This document shows, piece by piece, positions 9,814 through 19,807 of a stretch of DNA of 64,000 nt; the first letter of the stretch is position 1; every line of letters begins with the position of its first letter. The translations under genes were made by a program, and so were the position numbers. The stretch lies in assembly GCF_000487995.2 (NCBI RefSeq), contig NZ_CP097562.1, positions 434,001 to 498,000 on the forward strand, given 5' to 3'. The notes under the pieces are model-generated. The model saw nothing but the letters and a program-made list of their open reading frames with translations, made no database searches and was not told the origin of the DNA. The stretch is from Mucispirillum schaedleri ASF457 (GTDB lineage Bacteria > Chrysiogenota > Deferribacteres > Deferribacterales > Mucispirillaceae).

Positions 9814-11392
9814 AATTAAGTGTAGAAAGATAAATTGCTCTTGTAAGCTCAGCTTCTCTTAACTGACCGCCCCATAATGCAGGACGAAGCCCATTCCACC
9901 TTTCTTGTAAAAAGTTTTTAATATTATCTGAAGGTTTTAGCTTCATTTCTATATTTTCATTTTCTAATGCAGCTATCGCTCTTAAAGAACAAAATGTGCC
10001 TTGACATGTTCCCATACCAAGCCTTGTTCTAAGCCTTATGTCATTTAAATAATATGATGCTGCATCTTTAGCAACATATTTAATTTCAGATAAAGTAACC
10101 ATTTCACATTCGCAAATAAGCTCATTTTTCTCATTACTGTTTTCTATATTATTAAGCACTTCTTCAAAATCTGCACCAATCCTGTCTACTACAATATTAA
10201 CAGCACCCTGCGGAAAATACTTTTTTGCTTTGCTTATAGTATGCTCTGATACATCTTGAATAATTGGCTCATCTGCTGTGCGGCATTTTGCAGTAACACC
10301 TGCCATATCTGCAACCACATCACTTACTTTTTCAGCCATAAGTCTGTATGTTGTTAATTTACCACCAAATATGGAAACAAATCCAGAAAGACCTTCTTCT
10401 GTGTGATTAACAATATTAAAGTTACGGCTTGCAGACCTGCCCGCTCCTTTTGCACCATAAAGTGGACGAGTGCCAGCAAAAGCACGAAGTATTCTATAAT
10501 CATCTACATAAGGGAATACTACTCTGCCTATATCTAAAAGCTTTTTAACTTCCTGACTTGTAGGGGTTTTATCATCTGGTGCATTAGCTTCTGCAGATGT
10601 AGTGCCTAAAATTGTAACAGAGCCATGTGGAACAAAAATATCACCATCAGAGCTTTTATGCAGTCTGTTAATTACTCTAGATGTAAACCTGTGGTTAAAG
10701 ACAATCAATGTCCCCCTGTCTGGAGAAATAGGAAGTGGAGCAAGACCAGAAAGTGCAACCATCTCTCCAGCCCATGAACCTGAAGCATTAACTATATAAT
10801 CACAGCCAAATTCAACTACTTCATTTGTAACTTTATTTAAGGCTTTAACACCTTTAACTTTACCGCTTTCTGTAATTATCTCTATAACTTTGTGATATGT
10901 ATATAAATCTCCGCCATATTTTCTAGCACTCATAGCATTCTGCCATACAAGGCGAAAACCATCTATACAGGAATCAGGCACTTTATATACTTTAGATATA
11001 TCTCTTGAAAGATTTGGTTCTAACTTAAAAGCTTCTTCTAATGAAATCTCTTCTGTTTTAATACCTGCCGACTTACATCCTTCAAGCCATTTTGGAGCAA
11101 ATTCTTTGTCGTCTTCTGGTGTCTGAACAAAAAAGCCCTCTGTCAATTCAACACAATGCTTACCAATCTTACGAAGAATCATATTTTCTTCAATACATTC
11201 TTTTGCTGATTCGTTATCATTAACAGCATATCTTGCACCACTGTGGAGCAAACCATGGAAACGAGAACTTGTGCCATAAGCTAAACCACCCTGTTCAAGC
11301 ATTATAGCAGGTATTCCACGCATACTTAAATCCCGCAGGACCCCACTGCCTGTTGCACCGCCACCAATAATTATAACTGTGGTAGATATCAT
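9788..11392 (-). CDS. glpA: Anaerobic glycerol-3-phosphate dehydrogenase catalytic subunit A
   Basis: Oxidises sn-glycerol-3-phosphate to dihydroxyacetone phosphate with FAD. The protein has 534 residues. The FAD fold VIIIGGGATGSGVLRDLSMR spans about residues 6-25, followed by the GlpD-like GLLHSGARYAV. A C-terminal [2Fe-2S] BFD-like domain is marked by CECEMVTLSE and TRLGMGTCQGTFC. It is the first gene of the operon, with GTGAGG upstream of its ATG and a promoter candidate at 11430-11458. The presence of the BFD-like domain separates it from aerobic GlpD. Confidence 0.96.
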   Translation of the reverse strand: MISTTVIIIGGGATGSGVLRDLSMRGIPAIMLEQGGLAYGTSSRFHGLLHSGARYAVNDNESAKECIEENMILRKIGKHCVELTEGFFVQTPEDDKEFAPKWLEGCKSAGIKTEEISLEEAFKLEPNLSRDISKVYKVPDSCIDGFRLVWQNAMSARKYGGDLYTYHKVIEIITESGKVKGVKALNKVTNEVVEFGCDYIVNASGSWAGEMVALSGLAPLPISPDRGTLIVFNHRFTSRVINRLHKSSDGDIFVPHGSVTILGTTSAEANAPDDKTPTSQEVKKLLDIGRVVFPYVDDYRILRAFAGTRPLYGAKGAGRSASRNFNIVNHTEEGLSGFVSIFGGKLTTYRLMAEKVSDVVADMAGVTAKCRTADEPIIQDVSEHTISKAKKYFPQGAVNIVVDRIGADFEEVLNNIENSNEKNELICECEMVTLSEIKYVAKDAASYYLNDIRLRTRLGMGTCQGTFCSLRAIAALENENIEMKLKPSDNIKNFLQERWNGLRPALWGGQLREAELTRAIYLSTLNFDGESYEA

Positions 11393-11429
11393 AATAGAAC
11401 CTCACTTACACAATTTTCTAACAGTGTTT

Positions 11430-11458
11430 ATTTTATATTATTTTTTTTAAATAAGCAA
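11430..11458 (-). promoter_or_regulatory. Predicted promoter of the glpABC operon
   Basis: On the minus strand, TTGCTT (11458-11453) and TAAAAT (11435-11430) are 17 bases apart, 38 bases ahead of the glpA ATG. No obvious operator palindrome was found. Confidence 0.4.
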
Positions 11459-11713
11459 GTATTTTTATTAAATTATAACACAATTATATTAAAGTTATAT
11501 TATACTGAAATACATATCATAAACTATTGTATATAAAGATAATTTCAAAAAATTAAAGAATATTTTAAGATTTATAATGCTTAATCAAAACATTTAATAT
11601 ATTTTTGATATATTTTTAAAAAAGATAAATTTTATATAAAATAAAACATAGTTTATATATATAAATAAAATCTTTAAATTATTATAACAAGTGTTTATAA
11701 TGAAACATTATAT
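11459..11713. other. AT-rich intergenic gap with nothing recognised
   Basis: About 255 bases between the glp promoter region and the pbpC stop. It is almost wholly A and T. No reading frame with a ribosome site, no strong hairpin and no repeat copy was seen. Upstream regulatory sites for glp could lie here. Confidence 0.4.
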
Positions 11714-14038
11714 TTAATTATATAATAATGTAACTTTAAAATTAACTGAAGATGACCTGCCTAAATTATCTGTTACTGTCAGTGTATGATTTCCAAGAAC
11801 AGGCTTCCAAAAAAATGGAGCATTAATATCTGATGAGCCTTCAAATCTGTTATCTATAAAGTAATAAAGTATTTCAGCATCGCTGTCAGATGATACTATA
11901 AAAGCTATATCTTTTTTATTTTCATTATATATACTGTATGTAGACATACTTGCAGGGCTTAAAATCTGTGGTGGATTACCTGTATTTGATGTTATACTTA
12001 TTTTGCAACCTGACATATATTTAGGCGGCTGCACTTTTTGTATACCTGATTTTTTAAAAAGTTTATTTATATCTGACGACCAAAATTCATATACTTTCAT
12101 TTCTGTAGTTTCTTTATCATAAAAGCAGGCTCTTAAACCTGTTTTTTTATCTATTGGAACAGCTCTAAATACATCTGTTACTTTAATAGGTGATACTCCC
12201 GGTATAAAATATCCTTTTTCAATATTTTTACAGTATTTATTAGGCAAATCACCTGTTGGAACACATATATCTACTTCCTTAACATTAAGCATTTCATCTG
12301 GCTTTTGTTTATAATATACAACATTTTCATTATATTTTAATACAGAAGCAATATTAAAAAAAAGTGTTCCAGCAGAAGTCCTACCTAAAAATGCTGTGTT
12401 TCCTGTGCCGTCAAAATTTCCTACCCATACTGCTAATACATAATCTCCTAAAATACCAGCTGTCCATGCATCTTTAAAAGCATAAGATGTGCCTGTTTTC
12501 CATGCAATATTGTCATTATCAAAAACTGATGATGGTTTAGGGTTATAGTAAAGCATATCAATAGTTAAAAATGCAGCCTCTTTTGAAAATATACGGTAGC
12601 TGTCATCTTCACATCTTAAATCTTTCATATAGTTTATACATTTTTCTTCTCCAAAATTTGCAAGACCTGCATACATTTTTACAACATTTTCCATAGTTAC
12701 TTCAAAGCCGCCAATGGCAAGAGCTGTGCCGTAATATTCTTCAGGCTGCAGATTTTCCACACCTGAATAATATAAAAAATCATAAAAAGATGATTTTGGA
12801 AGCTTTGTTAAAAGCTCAATAGCAGGTATGTTTCTTGAATGAATAAGTGCATCTCTTGCAAATAACGGACCCATAAAGCCTCTGTCTGCATTTTCTGGAG
12901 AATATGCTCCATACTGCTTTGGTGCATCTTTCATCATTGATTTTGGATGTATAAGCCCTTTTTCAACAGCTAATCCGAAAATAAAAGGCTTTAAAACTGA
13001 GCCCGGTGAACGCATAGCTTCTATACCATTTACCTGCCCATAAATTTCACTGTTAAAATAATCAGAAGAGCCTATATATGATACTACTTCCATTGTTTTG
13101 TAGTTCAAAAGCATTACTGCCGCATTATTTATACCTTTGCTTTTATTATTAATAATATATTCAGATACTGTATTTTCTAAAAGCTTTTGTTTATTCATAT
13201 CTATTGTAGAATATATGCTTCCGCGGATACCACGGCTTAAAAGATAATCAGTTAAATGTGGTGCTGCAAATGGCAGATTTTTTGGATGTCTTACAGATAC
13301 TTCCATATCCAAAAGTGACAATAAAGATATATCTTCTTTGTGATGTTTAATCCATAAAGGAAAAATCCTTTTTCTACTTTCTATCCCCAGCTGCATACCT
13401 TTTTTACTTGTAGGCACTCTTTTAGCAGGGTTTTGCGGAATAACTGCCAGTGTAATACTTTCAAATAATGTAATATCTTTTGAATTAACATTAAAGTATA
13501 TTAAAGATGCTGCTTCAGCCCCCTCTATATTATGACCATAAGGAGCAAGATTTAAATATGCCTCTAATATTTCTTTTTTATCATGTCTTATTTCAATAAT
13601 TAAAGCATAAAATATCTGCTTCAATTTACCAGAAATTGTTTTAGAATTTATATTATATTTCAACCTTGCAAGCTGCATTGTAATAGTTGATGCACCAAGT
13701 GGCCTGCTGTCGTTTTTTACAAAAGATAAAAATGCTCTTCCCAAAGATATGGGATTTAATCCAAAATGATAATAAAACCATCTGTCTTCATAAAGAAGGG
13801 CAGCTTCCTGCAATTTAGGCGATATTTCATTAAGCGGTTTATACACTCTATATATGCCGTCATTAGCTAATGTAAGCCTTAAAAGATGTTTATCGCTGTC
13901 ATATATGGCTGTTGAAAAGCTTACATTTTTAAGCAGCGGGTTTGCAGTTATCTTTAATATCAGCACTGCTAAAATTAATACTGCCGATATTAAGATAACT
14001 GTATTATATAATAATTTATAAAATTTACTCTGCTTCAT
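11714..14038 (-). CDS. pbpC: Penicillin-binding protein 1C
   Basis: A periplasmic bifunctional peptidoglycan glycosyltransferase/transpeptidase-type protein anchored by one N-terminal helix (about 10-30). The glycosyltransferase domain shows EDRWFYYHFGLNP and GASTITMQLARL. The transpeptidase domain shows the SxxK motif in RSPGSVLKPFIFG, SRN in HSRNIPA, and KTGTSYAFKDAW. A C-terminal PBP1C-specific domain follows (about 690-774). The 774-residue length is typical. The first 14 bases overlap the end of the alpha-2-macroglobulin gene, the usual partner of pbpC in Gram-negatives, so co-translation is likely. Confidence 0.96.
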   Translation of the reverse strand: MKQSKFYKLLYNTVILISAVLILAVLILKITANPLLKNVSFSTAIYDSDKHLLRLTLANDGIYRVYKPLNEISPKLQEAALLYEDRWFYYHFGLNPISLGRAFLSFVKNDSRPLGASTITMQLARLKYNINSKTISGKLKQIFYALIIEIRHDKKEILEAYLNLAPYGHNIEGAEAASLIYFNVNSKDITLFESITLAVIPQNPAKRVPTSKKGMQLGIESRKRIFPLWIKHHKEDISLLSLLDMEVSVRHPKNLPFAAPHLTDYLLSRGIRGSIYSTIDMNKQKLLENTVSEYIINNKSKGINNAAVMLLNYKTMEVVSYIGSSDYFNSEIYGQVNGIEAMRSPGSVLKPFIFGLAVEKGLIHPKSMMKDAPKQYGAYSPENADRGFMGPLFARDALIHSRNIPAIELLTKLPKSSFYDFLYYSGVENLQPEEYYGTALAIGGFEVTMENVVKMYAGLANFGEEKCINYMKDLRCEDDSYRIFSKEAAFLTIDMLYYNPKPSSVFDNDNIAWKTGTSYAFKDAWTAGILGDYVLAVWVGNFDGTGNTAFLGRTSAGTLFFNIASVLKYNENVVYYKQKPDEMLNVKEVDICVPTGDLPNKYCKNIEKGYFIPGVSPIKVTDVFRAVPIDKKTGLRACFYDKETTEMKVYEFWSSDINKLFKKSGIQKVQPPKYMSGCKISITSNTGNPPQILSPASMSTYSIYNENKKDIAFIVSSDSDAEILYYFIDNRFEGSSDINAPFFWKPVLGNHTLTVTDNLGRSSSVNFKVTLLYN

Positions 14039-17000
14039 TTATTATAAAAGTAAATGAATTGCCTGTTGCATTAATATCTCTGTTATATAAACTTTCTGCA
14101 TAAGATGGCGGCACTGTAAAAGTTCCAGAAGATAATAATTTTATTTTATATGTTACCGTTCCTGAATAGTTTTCAGGGATATTCAAGTAAATAATTGCTC
14201 TATCTTCTCTAAATTCATGGTATTCATAAACTTTACTTACATTTGGACCTGATAATATCTCGGTGCCACCCGGAAGTAAATCTGTAACCGCAGTTATCAC
14301 ATTTTTGCCTTTCATATTACCTAGCTGGCGAATTTTTAATGAAACTGTAACTTCATCACCCTGCTTTCCTTCTGTTATTTCTCTACCATTTTTATCATAG
14401 AAAGTTTTTATAATTTCTAAACCATTTGATACTTGTGCAGGAATATTTTTATCAAAGCCGCTTGTTGTAATATAATAATAGTAACCTAACTTATTAGCTT
14501 TATCAAAAGATACATTAATATTTCTTATATTGCTAGAAAATACAGCTTTATTCTTATTTTTTTCATCAACTGTTATGCCTTTTCCTGCATCTTCATATTC
14601 AGGAAGCATGTAATTACCTGTGCTTATACCATAAAGAGCAGCAAGAGCAAAAGCACTTGAAAATGAATTATAGTATCCATCATTTATATAGTTTAAAATT
14701 TTATTGACAAAACTGCTGTCTTTTTCAATAAGTTTAGATGCATGCCTTCCAGTTAAATAAATATATCTTGAAATATTTGTAAGAGAATCATAAAAATCAC
14801 CTAAAAATAAATACTTAATATATGATGGTTTAGATGATTTTAGAAGCTCATATCCTTTACTGTCATTTTTATAAAGCACATAGGAAGCTCCCATATATGA
14901 TGCAATAAGAGAATTTTCCCAATTTTCATATTTTTTAGAGCAGTATTCTTCAAGCACACTTAATGCTCTTGAATTTACAGTTCCTGTTCTGGCAAGAATA
15001 TATACTGCATAGGCAATATTATCTGCTTCATAATTATTATAAGGTCTTCGACCTGCAATTGTCTTCATATATTCCAATGCATTATTATAAAGTGTATCAG
15101 GCACATTAAAACCAAGCTCTCTGGCATCTATTAAAAGCTGAGTTGCATATATTGAAGCTATATCACTAATATATATACCACCACTCCAGTAAGTAAATCC
15201 GCTTCTATCTTTCTGGCGTTTTGTAAGCTCACGAATATATGCATTAAACACATCCTGCACTTCTTTTGTATTAATAGTGCCATTTGATGCTGCAAAAATC
15301 ACAACAGGATATATTTTACTTGTAATCTGCTCAGTGCATCCATAAGGATAATTTTGAAGATAATTGCCTATACCTGACACAGCAATTAATGGATTGCTGG
15401 AAACTGCAACTTCTCTTTTCACAGCAAAATCATACATATCACGATTTGCGACTTTAATAGATGATTTTTCACCAGTGAAAGAGCCTAGCTGAATATTAGT
15501 TCTATATGGCACTGCAGGACGAACTGATAATGTAATTTTTGATTTTATTACATCTTTAATATCATTTGATTTTGCTTCAAGCACAATTTCTGCACTGCCT
15601 AATTCATCAAGCACTTCTACATCAAATAAAAGCAGAGCTTCACTGCCTTTATTAATAGTAACTGTTTTTGTTGTTTCTCCAATAATAGATAAATGTTTTG
15701 ATGGTTTAGCTGTTACTGTAATTGTCGCACTATCTTTACCTTCTATTGAGTTTGTAATACCTGCTGATAATTTAAATTTGTCACCTGCTACAGCTGCATA
15801 AGGCATATTAGGTGTCATAATAATTGGTGCTCGGGAAATAAAAGCTATTTCTGTGCTGCCAACTGCATTATCAGATACTGCAACAGCCATAACTTTCATA
15901 GAGCCATTAAAATGCTCTGGTATTACAATAGTTTCTGTTTTCTTATCACCAGCCTTTACATCTATAATATGAGACCAGTGAGCAACAGGCTGCTCTACAA
16001 CTCTTGCAAAAGGATTAAGTTTTTGTGCAATCATTCTAGCCATTGCTGCATTTTCACCACCACCAATACCTGAAAGTTCGCTTAATATTTTATAATCTGG
16101 CAGAATTAAGTCTGCTGTCTGTTTAGTAGTTACTAATAAAGCAACTTTCTGCATAAAGAAATCAAGCGGATTAGGAAGTTTATATCCTGCTACCTGAAGT
16201 ATACCTTCATCTACTCCATAGACTATAATTTTCCCTGATTTATCTGCAGAATATTCCACATCTACACTGCTGCCGGGAAGCACAAATTCTGGTGTTTTAA
16301 GTGTAATATTAATTTTGTATTTTGATTTATCAATGCTAAATGGTGCAACAGCATAACTTAATGGTTTTGAATAAATATCTTTTGAAGCAATATCTCTTAC
16401 AAAAGCCACATTTATATAACCATTACCCATTAAATCTTCCGGCACTTTTATTGTTTCTATTATAGTATTTGTATCTGCTTTAAACCATTTGTATGAATAT
16501 ACTTTTTCTTTTTCAACAGTAATTAAGCCATAACCTGAATAAGGTGCAGTAATATTCATATTTATTGTATCGCCAGCCTTATACTCTGCCTTATCAAGTT
16601 TTAAAGCAAGCTCTGCTTCCTTGGCAAGTGATGTATCTATACTTTTACTGCCTGAAACAAAATATTCTACTTTTCCTATAACAGTATTATCTTTATCAAC
16701 AACTTCATATACTAATTCACCATTAACAGATGTAGGAAGCTCTATATCAGAGCCTTTATCGCTTATTGATAAGGAACCACTATTTACAACATTATATCTT
16801 TTAATAGTGCTGTATCTATATCTGCCGCTATTGTCTTTAATATACTGATTAACATAAGTAATGCGTGAAAGTCTGAATTTTAAATCATTAAGAGTGATTT
16901 TATTAAGATTACTATCCACTGCAATAAAGGTAACATTTGCCTTTTCATTTAAATTTAAATAATAAAGATAACTGTTTGTATAATAGCCCACTAAATAATC

Positions 17001-19793
17001 AGCTGGAGAAACTTTTATACTGTTATAACCAGTAACACCATCACCACTGCCTTTTTCAAAAACTTCTCCACTAAATTCAAGAAGATATGTTCCCCTTACA
17101 AAATCATTAAATAAATTAGATAAATTATACTCAGCATAACCATTATTATCTGTCTGCTTTTCATTAAGCTCTGGTTTATAAGGTTGACGAATTATAGATG
17201 TGCCATCTACATAAGGGTCTGTAAATCTGTATCCTTTAAACTCTGGAAAATACAATACTGATGGTGCAAAAGATACTTCTGCTTTTACACGCCTTTGAGC
17301 TGCTGGAGTACCAAACATATTATCTGCTTTTATTTTTGCTGTAATATTATCAGTTTTAATCCAGCCTTTTACATTTGAATGATTAAATGAAACATTAACA
17401 CGAATAGTATCTGTATCAAATTCTTTTAATTGGAATGATACACTGCCAAGAGAAACCTCTTTATTTCCACTATTTGTTAAAAGATATATTGTTGCTGTAT
17501 AATAGCCTGTTGTAAAATAACTTTGTGTTGCAATATCTAAATCTAAAAAACCTGATTTATCAAGAGAGTATTTTTCATTTAATATTACTTCATTTTTTGG
17601 AGATTTTACAGTTATCTCAACAGGAATACCTGATAAATCTTTCTGCCAGCCTGAATCTTTTATAATAGAAGCAATATGGATAGTTTCCCCAGGTCTGTAT
17701 ATTCCCCTGTCTGTAAACATCATTGCCTTTAATGAATCTGCACTGCTGATATATTCTCCACCAATATCAAATTTAGAATATTCAATATTTCTTTGATATG
17801 TAAGAGGAATATATGTATAATCATTATCTTTTTTAGCAGTGACCGCAATAGGCATATTACTAACACCATCATCTTCTGATATTTCATATTTAAAATGACC
17901 ATTACTATCGGTCTGTCCTGAAATGATTGGAAGTCCATTTTTTGCTATCACTTCAACTAATGCATTTTTAACTGGCACTCCTTTTGATATGGAAGCAACA
18001 AAAACATCTACTTGTTTATTTTTGTTTTCTTTGGCTATCATATACATATCTGTAATAAGTATAAATCTTGATTCTTTTACATAACTGCTGCTACTGCTGT
18101 CATCTTCATATTCATCATAACTATAGTCATAATCATAATATGTATTGTCATAAATAATATGACCTGCTTCATCTAAACCATAAGCTTTTACATAATAAAG
18201 CCCCGGTTCTGCTCCAAGGTATTCTTCTATATTAATAGATGCATAACTTGGTATTACTCTGTCATTAGAAGCAAGTGGAAGTTTTGCTTTTTTATATTCA
18301 GCAAAGTTTGATGTATCCATCATATAACTATCTTTAAAAGAAACAACACCTAAACCAAAACTATTTGTAAAATTAATTATATGCTGCACCTGTTCTGGAA
18401 GTATTCTGCCTACTTCCACATTTAAAGCATTTACTCCCCTTGCTTCAAATGTAATCATTTTCTTACTTTTCAGTGAAAGAAGAGAACCCTGTTGCAAAAT
18501 ATTTATTTTCTGCGGAAGTTTGTTAAATATTATTCTTTCTTTATATCCAGTATTAAGTAATTTGCCTGATACTGAATTAACATTTTGTTTAATCGCAAAA
18601 TAAAAACTTTTATCGCCACCATAATTTTTATCATAGTAAGCATCCACATAAAATGAAAGAACTGTATCAGCATTGGTGCCAGTATCAACTGGAGTCAAAG
18701 CAACTTTGCTTTTTACATCTTTATCAGAATATAAAAAGCTTTCAGCTTCATCATTTGTAATAAAAAGACCACTGTATTTGACCATATCTGCCATATTAAC
18801 AGGCTGAGAAAATGTTACTGCAAGTATATTTCGTGGATTTCCTTTATTATCATTTGCAATAAAAGTCCTTACATTATCTACAAAAAAAGACTTTCCTTCA
18901 AGAATTTTGTTTATTGTATAAGAATGATATATTTCATATTTTAGTTTCCTGCTGCCATCAGCACTTGCAATTTTAGGAAGTGTAAAATTTAATACCATAT
19001 CTTTATTTGTGAACATTTTGAATTTAGATGATGTAATAACAGCACCATAACCACTTTTATCAAATGTTACTTTAAATGGTATTTTCTGTCCTGATAATGT
19101 TAACTCTGCTTCTTTTTTAAACTGTTTCTGGTCAAATAAATAATTAAACATAATATGCAGAATATATTCTCTTTCTTCACTGTCAAAATTATTATTGATA
19201 TATTCTGAACTTATTTGAAACATAAAAGGGTCTGTTGTAAAAGAAAAAGTATTACTTGATATTTCATAGTAATCGTTAAAAACTGTTTTATCAATAGTTA
19301 CTGTATATTTTGTATCAGCTGTCCATTCCTGCTGTGGAATAAATAATAAAGATTTATTATTTTTCAGCTTCCATGCACCTTTTATTTTTGGCTCTATCTG
19401 TATATATTTTTCTATATTTTCAGAAACATCATCTTTAAAAGCAGTATATGCAGAATCTGAAGAAAATACAATATTCAGCATAGATGATGGCAATGAAATA
19501 TTACTGCTTACTGGTTTTTCAACACTGTAAGTTAATAATATTTTATTTTTTACAGCAGTTTCTTTACTATTTTTTGCAGCACCACTTTTTGAAATATCCA
19601 CCTGCTGGTTAGGATTATTAGATATTTCATAAGCATTTACACCCTGTTTGTTGTCCTGCTGGTTACTTCCCAGCTGCTGCATAGTATTTGATGTTTCCTG
19701 CATTGAAGTATTTTGTTTTTCATTATTTTTACAACCTGATAATACAAAAATAACTACTGTTGCTAAAAATAAACTTAATAATAATTTTTTCAC
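14025..19793 (-). CDS. yfhM: Bacterial alpha-2-macroglobulin lipoprotein, YfhM-like
   Basis: A very large protease-trapping lipoprotein of the periplasm, proposed to protect the envelope together with PBP1C. I place the start at GTG 19793: it gives a clean lipoprotein signal (KKLLLSLFLATVV, lipobox VLSGC), and GGAG lies four bases ahead of it between the chemoreceptor stop and the GTG. A TTG four codons earlier is possible but would leave no ribosome site. The protein has about 1922 residues with MG-type domains, a YYDYDYSYDEYEDDSSSSS linker, and the intact thioester motif YGCTEQ at about Cys1486, so it is of the thioester-active class. It sits between a chemoreceptor and pbpC in one operon. 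Confidence 0.94.
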   Translation of the reverse strand: MKKLLLSLFLATVVIFVLSGCKNNEKQNTSMQETSNTMQQLGSNQQDNKQGVNAYEISNNPNQQVDISKSGAAKNSKETAVKNKILLTYSVEKPVSSNISLPSSMLNIVFSSDSAYTAFKDDVSENIEKYIQIEPKIKGAWKLKNNKSLLFIPQQEWTADTKYTVTIDKTVFNDYYEISSNTFSFTTDPFMFQISSEYINNNFDSEEREYILHIMFNYLFDQKQFKKEAELTLSGQKIPFKVTFDKSGYGAVITSSKFKMFTNKDMVLNFTLPKIASADGSRKLKYEIYHSYTINKILEGKSFFVDNVRTFIANDNKGNPRNILAVTFSQPVNMADMVKYSGLFITNDEAESFLYSDKDVKSKVALTPVDTGTNADTVLSFYVDAYYDKNYGGDKSFYFAIKQNVNSVSGKLLNTGYKERIIFNKLPQKINILQQGSLLSLKSKKMITFEARGVNALNVEVGRILPEQVQHIINFTNSFGLGVVSFKDSYMMDTSNFAEYKKAKLPLASNDRVIPSYASINIEEYLGAEPGLYYVKAYGLDEAGHIIYDNTYYDYDYSYDEYEDDSSSSSYVKESRFILITDMYMIAKENKNKQVDVFVASISKGVPVKNALVEVIAKNGLPIISGQTDSNGHFKYEISEDDGVSNMPIAVTAKKDNDYTYIPLTYQRNIEYSKFDIGGEYISSADSLKAMMFTDRGIYRPGETIHIASIIKDSGWQKDLSGIPVEITVKSPKNEVILNEKYSLDKSGFLDLDIATQSYFTTGYYTATIYLLTNSGNKEVSLGSVSFQLKEFDTDTIRVNVSFNHSNVKGWIKTDNITAKIKADNMFGTPAAQRRVKAEVSFAPSVLYFPEFKGYRFTDPYVDGTSIIRQPYKPELNEKQTDNNGYAEYNLSNLFNDFVRGTYLLEFSGEVFEKGSGDGVTGYNSIKVSPADYLVGYYTNSYLYYLNLNEKANVTFIAVDSNLNKITLNDLKFRLSRITYVNQYIKDNSGRYRYSTIKRYNVVNSGSLSISDKGSDIELPTSVNGELVYEVVDKDNTVIGKVEYFVSGSKSIDTSLAKEAELALKLDKAEYKAGDTINMNITAPYSGYGLITVEKEKVYSYKWFKADTNTIIETIKVPEDLMGNGYINVAFVRDIASKDIYSKPLSYAVAPFSIDKSKYKINITLKTPEFVLPGSSVDVEYSADKSGKIIVYGVDEGILQVAGYKLPNPLDFFMQKVALLVTTKQTADLILPDYKILSELSGIGGGENAAMARMIAQKLNPFARVVEQPVAHWSHIIDVKAGDKKTETIVIPEHFNGSMKVMAVAVSDNAVGSTEIAFISRAPIIMTPNMPYAAVAGDKFKLSAGITNSIEGKDSATITVTAKPSKHLSIIGETTKTVTINKGSEALLLFDVEVLDELGSAEIVLEAKSNDIKDVIKSKITLSVRPAVPYRTNIQLGSFTGEKSSIKVANRDMYDFAVKREVAVSSNPLIAVSGIGNYLQNYPYGCTEQITSKIYPVVIFAASNGTINTKEVQDVFNAYIRELTKRQKDRSGFTYWSGGIYISDIASIYATQLLIDARELGFNVPDTLYNNALEYMKTIAGRRPYNNYEADNIAYAVYILARTGTVNSRALSVLEEYCSKKYENWENSLIASYMGASYVLYKNDSKGYELLKSSKPSYIKYLFLGDFYDSLTNISRYIYLTGRHASKLIEKDSSFVNKILNYINDGYYNSFSSAFALAALYGISTGNYMLPEYEDAGKGITVDEKNKNKAVFSSNIRNINVSFDKANKLGYYYYITTSGFDKNIPAQVSNGLEIIKTFYDKNGREITEGKQGDEVTVSLKIRQLGNMKGKNVITAVTDLLPGGTEILSGPNVSKVYEYHEFREDRAIIYLNIPENYSGTVTYKIKLLSSGTFTVPPSYAESLYNRDINATGNSFTFIINEAE

Positions 19794-19807
19794 ACTACAC
19801 TCCAATA

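Noticed and set aside
19794-19805. TTG start four codons upstream for the A2M lipoprotein
   Set aside because: It lies before the GGAG site and would spoil the signal peptide; GTG 19793 fits better.
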